A stretch of 64,000 bases of DNA from AP-15 sp035570935 (GTDB lineage: Bacteria; Pseudomonadota; Alphaproteobacteria; ATCC43930; CGMCC-115725). Positions 42,803-51,449 of this stretch are shown piece after piece; position 1 is the first letter of the stretch, and the number at the start of each line of letters is the position of its first letter. Location: positions 12,646-76,645 of the forward strand of contig DATMKU010000032.1 of NCBI GenBank assembly GCA_035570935.1, written 5' to 3'. A model generated the notes under the pieces. The model saw only the letters and a program-made list of their open reading frames with translations. It did not search any database and was not told where the DNA came from. Made by a program: the position numbers and the translations under genes.

Positions 42803-43935
42803 TCCGGCTCGAGCGCGTTTCGGTCGAGCGGGCGCTCGCCTGGATTGATGCCGCGACCGGTTGCCTAGATACAGAAGAAACTGCGTTCGAAACGCCGGCG
42901 AACCGGATACTCGCGGAAGACGTCCGCGCACAGAACCCGATCCCGCCGGCGGATTGCGCCGCGATCGACGGCTACGCCGTATGCGCCGAGGACAGCCTCG
43001 GCGCCGGCGCCTACAACCCGCTGGCGGTAGCGGCAGGCACTGTCGAAGCCGGCCAAGCCCTGCCCGTGGGGATGGATGCGATCGTCCCGTTCGATCAGGC
43101 GGAACCGAACGAGGCGGGCGGGGTCGTGCTGGTCGAACCCGTCGCTGCCGGCGCCAGCATCGACCGCCAGGGCGCGGTGGCGAGCGCCGACGCGCTGTTG
43201 ATCGCGGCAGGAACCCGGCTGACGGCGCGGCACATCGGCATGATCGCCATCGCCGGTGTTGCGCGCGTGCCGGTGATCCGCCGCCCGCGGGTGCGGTTGG
43301 TTGTCGCCCGATACGCGCGGTCCGGAGAGCCGTTCGACGGCAACGGGCCGATGCTGCGGGCGCTGGTCGACCGCGACGGCGGGATCGTCACGGATGCGCC
43401 TCTCGCCGATGCATTTGCCCCGGGAGCGGATCTCGTCCTCGTCGCGGGCGGCACCGGCCGCAGTCATGAGGACCGGTCGGTGGCGGCGCTGTCTGCCTGC
43501 GGCAAGCTCGACCTTCATGGCGTGGCGCTGGCTCCGGGCGAGACGGCCGGGTTCGGCCGCCTGGCCGGTGGGACCCCGGCGCTGTTGCTGCCGGGGGCGC
43601 CGGCGGCCTGCCTGTGGAATTACGAGCTGTTCGCCGGTCGCGCGATCCGTCGGCTCGGCGGACGCGATCCGGCGCTTCCCTATCCTTCGCGCCCGGTCGT
43701 CACTGTGCGAAAAATCGTTTCGGCGATCGGCATGACCGAGGTCTGCCCGATCCGCTGCCTGGCCGACGGCCACATCGCGCCGGTCGCGTCCTTCGCCGAA
43801 GCCGGGCTGATGGCGGCCATCCAGGGCGACGGGTTTGTCGTCGTCCCCGAGGCGAGCGAGGGCTATCCGGCGGGCGCACAAATCACTGCCTATTTCTATG
43901 ACGAACGTCAAATTCGCGCGGAGCCCATGTCATGA
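42799..43935 (+). CDS. Degenerate MoeA-like molybdopterin-binding protein
   Basis: A 378-residue protein with the MoeA domain order. PPADCAAIDGYAVCAEDSL corresponds to the MoeA SAMDGYA motif. Several MoeA hallmarks are altered: STGDE is replaced by VVARYARSGEPFDGNGPM, GGxSxG by LVAGGTGRSHEDRSV, and PGNPVS by LLLPGAPAACLWNYE. It most likely starts at TTG 42799, overlapping the upstream PLP gene stop (TTGA). It overlaps the MoeA-PBP gene by 4 bp (ATGA). A paired, non-redundant role with the next protein in metal insertion or cofactor handling is an inference. Confidence 0.75.
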   Translation: MIRLERVSVERALAWIDAATGCLDTEETAFETPANRILAEDVRAQNPIPPADCAAIDGYAVCAEDSLGAGAYNPLAVAAGTVEAGQALPVGMDAIVPFDQAEPNEAGGVVLVEPVAAGASIDRQGAVASADALLIAAGTRLTARHIGMIAIAGVARVPVIRRPRVRLVVARYARSGEPFDGNGPMLRALVDRDGGIVTDAPLADAFAPGADLVLVAGGTGRSHEDRSVAALSACGKLDLHGVALAPGETAGFGRLAGGTPALLLPGAPAACLWNYELFAGRAIRRLGGRDPALPYPSRPVVTVRKIVSAIGMTEVCPIRCLADGHIAPVASFAEAGLMAAIQGDGFVVVPEASEGYPAGAQITAYFYDERQIRAEPMS

Positions 43936-45890
43936 ACGATATCCCCGCGAGCCTGCGCAGCCTGGCGCGGCAGGAGCAATTCCTCGACGTTGTCGATCGC
44001 GACGAGGCCGAGCGGCGGTTTCGTAAGCATCTCGAATTACGCCCGCTCGGCTGCGAGACCGTGCCATTGGCGCAGGCATTGGGGCGGGTCGTGGCACGCC
44101 GGGTCGTTGCCGGGGTCGATGTCCCGGGCTTCGACCGCGCCAGCGTCGATGGTTTTGCGGTGCACGCCGACGGCACGCTCGGCGCCAGCGAGCGGACGCC
44201 GCGCCGGTTGACCTTGCTGCCCGAAATTCTGACCCCCGGGAAAGAGCCGAGGCTCGCGGTCGAACCGGGGACGGCGACGCTGATCGCAACCGGCGGAATG
44301 GTGCCGCGCGGCGCCGATGCCGTCGTCATGGTCGAACATACCGAGACGGCCGAAGCGGCGAACGGCGCGACCGTCCTCGAAATCCGCCGGGCCGCCACCG
44401 CCGGCCAGTTCGTCGCCTTTGCCGGCAGCGATATGGCGCGCGGCGAGACCGTATTGCGGGCCGGACAGGTGCTGACCTCGCGCGAGATCGGCATGCTGGC
44501 CGCGGTCGGCTGTGCCACGGTCGAGGTCTGGCGGCGGCCGCGCGTCGCGATCATCTCGACCGGCGACGAGATCATCGCCCCCGGCGCGCCGATGCGGCCT
44601 GGTGCCGTCTTCGATTCGAATGCCGCGATCCTTGCCGCGGCGGTCGAGGAGGCGGGCGGCGTCTCCTGCCCGCTCGGCATCGGCGCCGACGACGACGCGG
44701 TGCTGACCCGCCTCGTCGAAGACGGGCTTGCCGCCTGCGACGTCGTGATATTGTCGGGCGGCACGTCAAAGGGTGCGGGCGACCTTTGCTACCGTGCGGT
44801 GGCACGCTTCCGCGATCCCGGCATCGTCGTCCACGGCGTCGCCCTGAAACCGGGGAAGCCGCTGTGCCTGGCGGTGACCCGCGGCAAGCCGGTCGTCGTG
44901 CTGCCGGGGTTTCCAACCTCGGCGATTTTCACCTTTCACGAATTCGTGGCACCGGTGGTCCGCGCCTTTGCCGGGTTGGCCCCCGAACGCGCCGAGCGGC
45001 TGCCGGCAACCCTGCCGCTGCGCGTCGCCTCGGAACGCGGCCGGACAGAATATCTGATGGTTTCACTGATCCAAGGCGACCCGGAAGGCACCCTTTTTGC
45101 CTATCCGAACATCAAGGGCTCGGGGGCGGTCACCGCCTTCAGCCAGGCGGACGGGTTCATCGCCGTCGATGCGCAAGTCGAAAGCGTGGCGGCCGGCACG
45201 CCGGTCGAAGTGCAGCTGATCGGCGATGCCCATCTCGCCGATCTCGTGATCATCGGCAGCCATTGCGTCGGGCTCGACATATTGATCGACCGCCTGCACG
45301 CCGAGGGGATCGCGGTCAAGGCGCTCAACATCGGCAGCATGGGCGGACTCGCCGCCGCCAAGCGCGGCGAATGCGACATCGCCGCGATCCATCTGATGGA
45401 CCCCGAGACCGGCGGATACAATCGTCCGTTCTTGACCCCGGCGCTCGAACTGGTGCCCGGCTACCGTCGCTTGCAGGGCATCGTCTACCGCAGCGGCGAC
45501 CCGCGCTTCGACCACCGCTCGGTCGACGGCGCGATCGCGGCGGTGCTGGCGGCACCCGATTGTCTGATGGTCAACCGCAACGCCGGCAGCGGTACCCGCA
45601 TCCTGACCGACCGGTTGCTCGGGGGCGCCAGGCCGCCGGGCTATTGGGCGCAGCCGAAATCGCACAATGCCGTCGCAGCCGCGGTGGCGCAGAATCGCGC
45701 CGATTGGGGTATCGCGATCGAAAGCGTGGCGCGTCAGTACGGGCTCGGCTTTATCCCGGCACAGGACGAGCATTACGATTTCGTCATTCCGAGAAACCGG
45801 ATCGAGCGGCCGGCGATTCTACGGTTTCGCGCATTGCTCGCAGCATCGGCGGTACGAGAGGCGCTGGCGTCGCTCGGTTTTGTCATGTAG
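43932..45890 (+). CDS. MoeA domain fused to a periplasmic-binding-protein-like domain
   Basis: A 652-residue two-domain protein. Residues of about 1-410 are a full MoeA domain (FDRASVDGFAVHADGTLGAS, VAIISTGDEIIAPGAPM, VILSGGTSKGAGDLCYRAVA, VVLPGFPTSAIFTFHEFVAP). Residues of about 430-652 form a PBP-like domain (LADLVIIGSHCVGLDILIDR, LNIGSMGGLAAAKRGECDIA, NRNAGSGTRILTDRLLGG, YDFVIPRNRIERPAILRFRA) with no signal peptide, so it is cytoplasmic. The PBP-like part may bind molybdate, tungstate or a cofactor intermediate. It is translationally coupled to the degenerate MoeA-like gene. Confidence 0.88.
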   Translation: MNDIPASLRSLARQEQFLDVVDRDEAERRFRKHLELRPLGCETVPLAQALGRVVARRVVAGVDVPGFDRASVDGFAVHADGTLGASERTPRRLTLLPEILTPGKEPRLAVEPGTATLIATGGMVPRGADAVVMVEHTETAEAANGATVLEIRRAATAGQFVAFAGSDMARGETVLRAGQVLTSREIGMLAAVGCATVEVWRRPRVAIISTGDEIIAPGAPMRPGAVFDSNAAILAAAVEEAGGVSCPLGIGADDDAVLTRLVEDGLAACDVVILSGGTSKGAGDLCYRAVARFRDPGIVVHGVALKPGKPLCLAVTRGKPVVVLPGFPTSAIFTFHEFVAPVVRAFAGLAPERAERLPATLPLRVASERGRTEYLMVSLIQGDPEGTLFAYPNIKGSGAVTAFSQADGFIAVDAQVESVAAGTPVEVQLIGDAHLADLVIIGSHCVGLDILIDRLHAEGIAVKALNIGSMGGLAAAKRGECDIAAIHLMDPETGGYNRPFLTPALELVPGYRRLQGIVYRSGDPRFDHRSVDGAIAAVLAAPDCLMVNRNAGSGTRILTDRLLGGARPPGYWAQPKSHNAVAAAVAQNRADWGIAIESVARQYGLGFIPAQDEHYDFVIPRNRIERPAILRFRALLAASAVREALASLGFVM

Positions 45891-45935
45891 TGTCTCGCTT
45901 GAAACGCGAATTACTAAATCGCTGATGCGCGCAGG

Positions 45936-46030
45936 GGTAAAATCGGGCAGTTTTTACCTCTCCTGTTGAGAATTATAGTGATTTCCTTCTCCGACCTGCG
46001 GTTTTATAGGCGGCGTTAATAATTCTTAAC
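45936..46030 (+). promoter_or_regulatory. Two hairpins in the leader between moeA-PBP and the CHAP gene
   Basis: GGTAAAA-N9-TTTTACC (45936-45958) and GTTAA-N6-TTAAC (46015-46030) are perfect inverted repeats in an AT-richer 204-bp gap. The first could end the moeA-PBP transcript. The second lies 65 bp before the CHAP start and could be a regulator site. Confidence 0.35.
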
Positions 46031-46094
46031 GACACGAAGTCGGGGGCCGCCGTCAGCGACGGGCTTCGGGTCGATACCAGCCGGGGGCAATTAA

Positions 46095-46850
46095 ATGCGA
46101 GCGAAGTTGGGCTGGGGCCTCGTCTGGGGCGCCATACTGGTGAGCTGTTGTGCCGGGCACTCGCGCCGCGCCGCGGCCGGCAACTGCGCGCTTTATGCGC
46201 GCGCCGTTACCGGCGTCGATCTTTTCGGCGCCGCCGGCGGCTGGTGGTACGAGGCAGCCGGCCGCTATCAGCGCGGCCCGATACCGGCGGTGGGCTCGAT
46301 CCTCGTCTTCCGGCCGACCGGGTCGATCCCTTCGGGTCATGTCGCGGTCGTGTCCAAGGTCGTCGGCCCGACGATGGTGCTCGTCGACCAATCCAACTGG
46401 TATCACGGCAGGGTCACGTTGCAGACCCCGGTTGTCGACACCTCGCCCAATCATGATTGGACAACGGTCGCGGTCATGGATCTGGGCTCCGGCCAATTCG
46501 GCCGCGACAACCCGACTTACGGTTTTGTCTACCCGCAGAACGGTCCGGGCCAACTCGTTACAACCGCCGATACCGACGGTTTCGATCCCTATGTCGCCGC
46601 CGGCCGCACCTCTTACGACCCGAGCCGGCAGACCGGCCTGTTCCATTTTGCGATCGCCGACGGATACATCTATCGCGGTGGGCGCAGCCGTCGCGGCACG
46701 CGCGGCAGAACCGCGCGGTATTCGATCGGGCTGGCGTCGGCGTGGCATGCGAACAGCGCGCAGCGCTCCGGCTCGGCTGCCGCTCATTCCGGCTACGCAG
46801 CCGCGCGCGATACGAACCCGCGGACAACCGAGACCCGCCGGCAGCAGTAA
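46095..46850 (+). CDS. Secreted CHAP-domain peptidase/amidase
   Basis: A 251-residue protein with an N-terminal signal-like segment (LGWGLVWGAILVSCCAG) followed by a CHAP domain. The nucleophile Cys is in AAAGNCALYARAVTGVDL, and the catalytic His is in SIPSGHVAVVSKVVGPTM with DQSNWY supplying the third residue. CHAP enzymes cut peptidoglycan peptide or amide bonds. After the domain come about 80 residues rich in Ser, Arg, Gly and Ala without recognised motifs, possibly for wall or surface binding. The short N-terminal region suggests a periplasmic or lipoprotein-like location (SCCAG); this is uncertain. Confidence 0.8.
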   Translation: MRAKLGWGLVWGAILVSCCAGHSRRAAAGNCALYARAVTGVDLFGAAGGWWYEAAGRYQRGPIPAVGSILVFRPTGSIPSGHVAVVSKVVGPTMVLVDQSNWYHGRVTLQTPVVDTSPNHDWTTVAVMDLGSGQFGRDNPTYGFVYPQNGPGQLVTTADTDGFDPYVAAGRTSYDPSRQTGLFHFAIADGYIYRGGRSRRGTRGRTARYSIGLASAWHANSAQRSGSAAAHSGYAAARDTNPRTTETRRQQ

Positions 46851-46884
46851 GGGCCAGGAAGAGCAGTCGCTCTGCGTAGGCCGC

Positions 46885-46914
46885 CAATGCCAAGTGCTTT
46901 GCCGCTTGGCATTG
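46885..46914. terminator. Bidirectional terminator between the CHAP gene and fcl
   Basis: A perfect 10-bp stem CAATGCCAAG/CTTGGCATTG with a 10-nt loop sits between the convergent CHAP gene (ends 46850) and fcl (stop at 46915). The placement fits termination in both directions. Confidence 0.6.
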
Positions 46915-47895
46915 TCAGGCTGCCCGCGTGACGCAGACGGCTCGGTACCACTCATGGGTCTGCCGTATACCCGTCTCCAGGTCGATGCCCGGACGCCAGC
47001 CGAGCGCGGTCAATTTGGAGACATCGAGGAGCTTGCGCGGTGTCCCGTCCGGCTTTGAACCATCGAAAACGAACCGTCCCGTAAAGCCGACGACATCGGC
47101 AATCAGCCGGGCGAGTTCGGCGATGGTTACATCCGAGCCCATGCCGATATTTATCGGCTCCTCGTCCGACCAGTATTTCATCAGGAAGACGATCGCGTCG
47201 GCCAGGTCGTCGACATGCAGAAACTCGCGGCGGGGCTGCCCACTGCCCCAGATCTCGACCGTATCCCGGCCCTCGCGCACGGCAGCGTCGATCTTCGCGA
47301 GCAGCGCCGGCAAGACGTGGCTGGAGAGCAGGTTGAAATTGTCGTTGGGCCCGTACAAGTTCGTCGGCATCACCGAGACGAAATCGCAGCCATGCTGCCG
47401 GCGGTAGGCTTGGCACAGTTTGAGGCCGGCGATCTTGGCGACGGCATACCATTCGTTTGTCGGTTCGAGCGGGCCGGTCAGCAAAGAGCTTTCCGGGATC
47501 GGCTGCGGGGCGAGGCGCGGATAGATGCAGGACGAGCCGAGAAACATCAGCTTCGCCGCCCCGGTCCGCCGCGCCGCCTCGATCACATTGGTCGCGATCG
47601 CCAAATTATCGTAGAGGAAATCGCCGGGATGGGCGTCGTTCGCATGAATCCCGCCGACGCGCGCCGCGGCGAGCATTACCGCCTCGGGCCGGTGTTCGTC
47701 GAACCAGCGATCGACCGCCATCTGGTTGCGCAGGTCAACGAGATCGCGGCCGACCGTCAGCAGGCGGCATTCCTCTTCGGCCAGCCGGCGGATAAGCGCC
47801 GAGCCGACCATCCCGCGATGACCGGCGACGAATATACGTCGTCCAGCCAGCGGAAACACGGTTCGCGGCGCCATGCGCTCAATCGCTTCCCGCAA
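46915..47895 (-). CDS. fcl: GDP-L-fucose synthase
   Basis: A 326-residue SDR epimerase-reductase that turns GDP-4-keto-6-deoxymannose into GDP-L-fucose. The NADP motif is FVAGHRGMVGSALIRRL, AAARVGGIHANDAHPGDFLY is diagnostic, and the catalytic Ser and Tyr-Lys are in MFLGSSCIYPRLAPQPIPES and TNEWYAVAKIAGLKLCQAYR. REFLHVDDLADAIVFLMKYW closes the core. The start may be 47895 or ATG 47874. The first overlaps the end of gmd by 17 bp, which fits a coupled gmd-fcl operon. Confidence 0.93.
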   Translation of the reverse strand: MREAIERMAPRTVFPLAGRRIFVAGHRGMVGSALIRRLAEEECRLLTVGRDLVDLRNQMAVDRWFDEHRPEAVMLAAARVGGIHANDAHPGDFLYDNLAIATNVIEAARRTGAAKLMFLGSSCIYPRLAPQPIPESSLLTGPLEPTNEWYAVAKIAGLKLCQAYRRQHGCDFVSVMPTNLYGPNDNFNLLSSHVLPALLAKIDAAVREGRDTVEIWGSGQPRREFLHVDDLADAIVFLMKYWSDEEPINIGMGSDVTIAELARLIADVVGFTGRFVFDGSKPDGTPRKLLDVSKLTALGWRPGIDLETGIRQTHEWYRAVCVTRAA

Positions 47896-48946
47896 TGGCG
47901 GTGCCGCGGGCCGGGTCGGTAAACCCGGCCTGGTTCACGGTCCGCTCGCGCCGCGCGAGGTCGATGTCGTATCGCACCATCATCCCGACCAGCTCCGTAA
48001 AGTCGATCCGCGGCTCCCAGCCGAGCCTTTCCCTCGCCTTGGTCGGATCGCCGCACAGCGCGTTCACCTCGGTCGGGCGGAAATAGCGGCGGTCAACCTC
48101 CACATGCCGCCGCCAGTCGAGCCCGGCGGCGGCAAAGGCGACCTCGACCAGTTCGCGGACGCTGTGCGCCTCCCCGGTGGCGACAACATAGTCGCCCGGC
48201 CGCTCCTGCTGCAGCATCAGCCACATGGCTTCGACATAGTCGCCGGCAAAGCCCCAATCGCGCTGCGCTTCGAGGTTACCCAGATAAAGCTTATCTTGCA
48301 GGCCCTGCGTGATGCGCCCCACCGCCCGCGTCACCTTGCGTGTAACAAACGTCTCGCCGCGACGCGGGCTCTCATGATTGAACAGAATGCCGTTGCAGAT
48401 GAACAGACCATAGGCCTCGCGATAGTTGACCGCAAACCAATGCGCCGCCGCCTTGCTGACGCCATAAGGACTGCGCGGGTAAAACGGCGTCCTTTCGCTT
48501 TGCGGCGGCGCCGCCGCACCGAACATTTCCGATGAGCCGGCCTGATAATAGCGTACCGGGCGGCCGCCATGCAAGACATGGTCGCGGACGGCTTCGATCA
48601 ACCGCAAGGTTCCGATGGCGACCACCTCGGCGGTATATTCAGGGATGTCGAACGAAACCTTGACGTGGCTTTGGGCGCCGAGGTTGTAGACTTCGTCGGG
48701 ATCGACGGTTTCGAGCACCCGCCGCAATCCTGTACCGTCGGTCAAGTCGCCATAGTGTAAAGTCAACCTGGCGCCGCTGATATGGGAATCATGGTAAAGA
48801 TGATCGATGCGATCGGTGTTGAACAGGCTTGCGCGCCGCATTACGCCGTGGACTTCATATCCTTTCGCAAGCAGGAATTCGCTGAGATAGGAGCCGTCCT
48901 GCCCGGTAACGCCGGTGATCAGCGCGCACTTTGCCATGCGCCCCAA
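47879..48946 (-). CDS. gmd: GDP-mannose 4,6-dehydratase
   Basis: A 355-residue SDR dehydratase that makes GDP-4-keto-6-deoxymannose, the precursor of GDP-fucose or GDP-rhamnose. The motifs are CALITGVTGQDGSYLSEFLL (NADP), YNLGAQSHVKVSFDIPEYTA, YYQAGSSEMFGAAAPPQSER and the Tyr-Lys pair in YPRSPYGVSKAAAHWFAVNY. FNHESPRRGETFVTRKVTRA is also typical. Its 3' end overlaps fcl. No glycosyltransferase or polysaccharide gene lies nearby, so the sugar probably feeds an unlinked surface polymer. Confidence 0.94.
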   Translation of the reverse strand: MGRMAKCALITGVTGQDGSYLSEFLLAKGYEVHGVMRRASLFNTDRIDHLYHDSHISGARLTLHYGDLTDGTGLRRVLETVDPDEVYNLGAQSHVKVSFDIPEYTAEVVAIGTLRLIEAVRDHVLHGGRPVRYYQAGSSEMFGAAAPPQSERTPFYPRSPYGVSKAAAHWFAVNYREAYGLFICNGILFNHESPRRGETFVTRKVTRAVGRITQGLQDKLYLGNLEAQRDWGFAGDYVEAMWLMLQQERPGDYVVATGEAHSVRELVEVAFAAAGLDWRRHVEVDRRYFRPTEVNALCGDPTKARERLGWEPRIDFTELVGMMVRYDIDLARRERTVNQAGFTDPARGTAIAGSD

Positions 48947-49603
48947 GCTATCACAGTTCCATCGTCAATGATGCCGAAAACTTGATTTCGGCTCTTGTTG
49001 ATGGCCAATAGAATCCACGCTCAAACCGGGCCCCCAGAGCGAACTTGGTAAATATCGGCATTCGGTCTCCGGAAACGCGCTGAGCGCGCCATCGATGGCG
49101 GCAGCGCAAGTGACGGCCAAAGTTACCATGCAGCTGATTAGTCAAGGAAGTAGCCGGCGCAGGCGATTCGGAAAATACCGCGCCGCGAAGCATTAGACTC
49201 ACAACCCGTTAAACGCACACGGGCCGAAAGAGTAAACGGACGGCGAGCGCGCTTCGCTTGGGACCCGATTTGAAATGAGGTGAATATCCCAGCATCTTAT
49301 CGTAGCCCCCACGCAAGCGAGGCGGTCCGGGGAAATCATGGTCTCTCAGCTCGGCCGGGGTTTAGGCCGCAGCATGGCCCACCACAGATCGTCGTGCCCG
49401 GACTTGGTCTAGCTTGACCCGGCCATCCACGGGACCAAGGACAGGCGATGAAGGCGTGGGTGGCGCGGCCAAGACGATCTGGCAATCGATATGCAACCCC
49501 CTGTTCTCCCCGAACAGCCATGCGCTTTCGCAGGAATGTCAGTCAACTCTTTGACCTTTTGCCATTCTTTTCAAATCGGGTGCTTTAGCACCGCCTGGGT
49601 TAT
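48947..49603. other. Intergenic region upstream of gmd, with a dispersed repeat
   Basis: No credible gene was seen in this 657-bp stretch. The gmd promoter should lie at 48950-49100, but no clear consensus could be picked. At about 49385-49460, ACTTGGTCTAGCTTGACCCG and ATCCACGGGACCAAGGACAG with GATGAAGGCGTGG match the repeat near 9160-9250. Confidence 0.5.
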
Positions 49604-50488
49604 TCACCCCAGCATCGAGCGGATGAAAGTGCAGCCGGCTTCGATCGCCCGCTGGCCGGCCTTCAGCTCGGGATGGAAGAGGTGCCAGACGTGGATCATC
49701 TCGGGCCAGATCTGCAGATCGACCCGCACATCGGCAGCCCCCGCGACCCCGGCCAGGCGCAGCGCGTCGTCGAGCAGCGTCTCGCAGGCGCCGACCTGGA
49801 TCAAGAGCGGGGCGAGGCCATCGAGATCGCCGTAAATCGGCGCCGCCAATGGCGCGCGCGGGTTGGCGCCGTTCAGGTACATCTTGGCCATGTCGAGAAT
49901 GCCGGCGCGCTGGACGGTCGGGTCGGCGGCGGCGCGGCTCGTCATCGTCTCGCCGATGGCTTCCATATCGACCCAGGGCGAAATGCACCAGCCGCAACCC
50001 GGCTGCGCGAGCCCGGCGTCGCGGATCGCCAGCATCGCGGCGACGACCAGCCCGCCGCCGGCACTGTCGCCGGCGATCGCGACCCGGTCCGGTCGGATGC
50101 CGCGCCCCAAGAGAAAGCGATAGCCGGCGACCGCATCGTCGACCGCCGCCGGAAACGGATGCTCCGGCGCGAGCCGGTAATCAAGCGCCAATGCCGCGAT
50201 CCCGGCGGCCCGGCCGGCCGCCGCCACCAGATGGCGGTGGCTGTCGCGCGAGCCGATCACATAACCGCCGCCGTGCAGATACAAGAGCGCCGCGTCGCGC
50301 GCGTCGTTCGGCGTCGCCGTCCATTCGGCGCCTATCCCGTTGGCGTTCACCGGCTCGACCCCAACATCGGCGGCGAGCCCATAGGTCAAGCCGCGGGCGT
50401 CGATATCCCGGCGCCGCTGGCGGTAATCATCCGACCGCGGCCGCGCCGCCAGTTTAGCGCGCAACGCAGTGATTTCCGTGTCGCTCAT
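49604..50488 (-). CDS. Alpha/beta hydrolase of the hormone-sensitive-lipase family
   Basis: A 294-residue esterase. The oxyanion motif is ALLYLHGGGYVIGSRDSHRH, the nucleophile Ser is in VAIAGDSAGGGLVVAAMLAI, and the triad Asp and His follow in PLLIQVGACETLLDDA and WPEMIHVWHLFHPEL. ALDYRLAPEHPFPAAVDDAV is the conserved HSL segment. The start at 50488 has GGAGAC 8 bp upstream; ATG 50500 is less likely. It lies 30 bp after the LLM enzyme on the same strand and may share a catabolic operon with the two LLM genes. The ester substrate is unknown. Confidence 0.9.
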   Translation of the reverse strand: MSDTEITALRAKLAARPRSDDYRQRRRDIDARGLTYGLAADVGVEPVNANGIGAEWTATPNDARDAALLYLHGGGYVIGSRDSHRHLVAAAGRAAGIAALALDYRLAPEHPFPAAVDDAVAGYRFLLGRGIRPDRVAIAGDSAGGGLVVAAMLAIRDAGLAQPGCGWCISPWVDMEAIGETMTSRAAADPTVQRAGILDMAKMYLNGANPRAPLAAPIYGDLDGLAPLLIQVGACETLLDDALRLAGVAGAADVRVDLQIWPEMIHVWHLFHPELKAGQRAIEAGCTFIRSMLG

Positions 50489-50530
50489 GGCGGTCTCCAT
50501 TTTGCCCGGTCTCAGTTCCGCACTGCCGCT

Positions 50531-51427
50531 TCACAAGAGGTCCGTTACCGCCTCGCGATAGCGGGCGATCGCCGCCAGATGCTCGGCGGCGCTATGGCCG
50601 GCGATGCGCTTGTGGTGGTTGCTGGCGTAGGTCGTGTGCGCGGTGAGGTGGGTGACCCCGGCCTCTTTCCAGAACCGGACCTCGCGCCGCCAATCCTCGG
50701 GGCCGCCGGAACCTGGGGAGACCCAGACCTCGATCCCGATCGCCGCCGGGTCGCGCCCGGCCTCGCGGGCCAACCCCCGCAATTTCGCGAAAGCCGCCAA
50801 TGCCGCCTCGCCCGGCGGATAGGCAAGCGGCATAAAGCCGTCGCCATAGCGTGCACAGCGTCGAAAGGTCGCCTCGGCGTGCCCGCCATACCAGATCGGC
50901 ACGCGCCCCGAAGCCGGGCGCGGGTTGATGCCGGCGTCTTCAACATGGTGGAACTCGCCCTCGAAGCGGACGTGCGGCGCGGCCCACAACGCCTGCATGA
51001 TCCGCACCTGTTCCGCCGAACGGCGCCCGCGATTGTGAAAATTCTCGTTGAGGCCGATGAATTCAACCTCGTTCCAGCCGACCCCGATGCCGAGCCGAAA
51101 GCGCCCCCCGGACAGCACATCGAGCGAGGCCGCCTGCTTTGCAACCAGCACCGCCTGGCGCTGTGCCAGGATCAGGACGCCGACGGCAAAGCCGATATTG
51201 TACGTGCAGCCCGACAAAAACCCGAACAGGACAAACGGGTCGTGATAGGCGGTGGCGGTGGTGCCGACCCGGCGCCCCTCGTGGTCCGCCGCCGGGTTGA
51301 CGCCGAGCACATGATCGGGTGCCATCAGATGGGTAAAGCCGAGGCCCTCGGCCGCTTGCGCATAGTCGCGCAAGACGAGGGGACCGGTACCGATATCGCC
51401 GACCGGCAGCGAGCACCCGAGTTGCAT
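50531..51427 (-). CDS. LLM-class (luciferase-like) flavin/F420-dependent oxidoreductase 1
   Basis: A 298-residue bacterial-luciferase-fold monooxygenase. QLGCSLPVGDIGTGPLVLRD starts the barrel. LGFTHLMAPDHVLGVNPAAD, QAASLDVLSGGRFRLGIGVG with WNEVEF, and VPIWYGGHAEATFRRCARYG are characteristic of the TIGR03619-type F420 or FMN group. The start at 51427 follows a GGAGAGGG-like sequence. It is 22 bp downstream of a second LLM gene. They share only low similarity, so the pair is not a recent duplication. The substrate is unknown. Confidence 0.87.
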   Translation of the reverse strand: MQLGCSLPVGDIGTGPLVLRDYAQAAEGLGFTHLMAPDHVLGVNPAADHEGRRVGTTATAYHDPFVLFGFLSGCTYNIGFAVGVLILAQRQAVLVAKQAASLDVLSGGRFRLGIGVGWNEVEFIGLNENFHNRGRRSAEQVRIMQALWAAPHVRFEGEFHHVEDAGINPRPASGRVPIWYGGHAEATFRRCARYGDGFMPLAYPPGEAALAAFAKLRGLAREAGRDPAAIGIEVWVSPGSGGPEDWRREVRFWKEAGVTHLTAHTTYASNHHKRIAGHSAAEHLAAIARYREAVTDLL

Positions 51428-51449
51428 GTGAAAATCCCTCTCCGAGATA

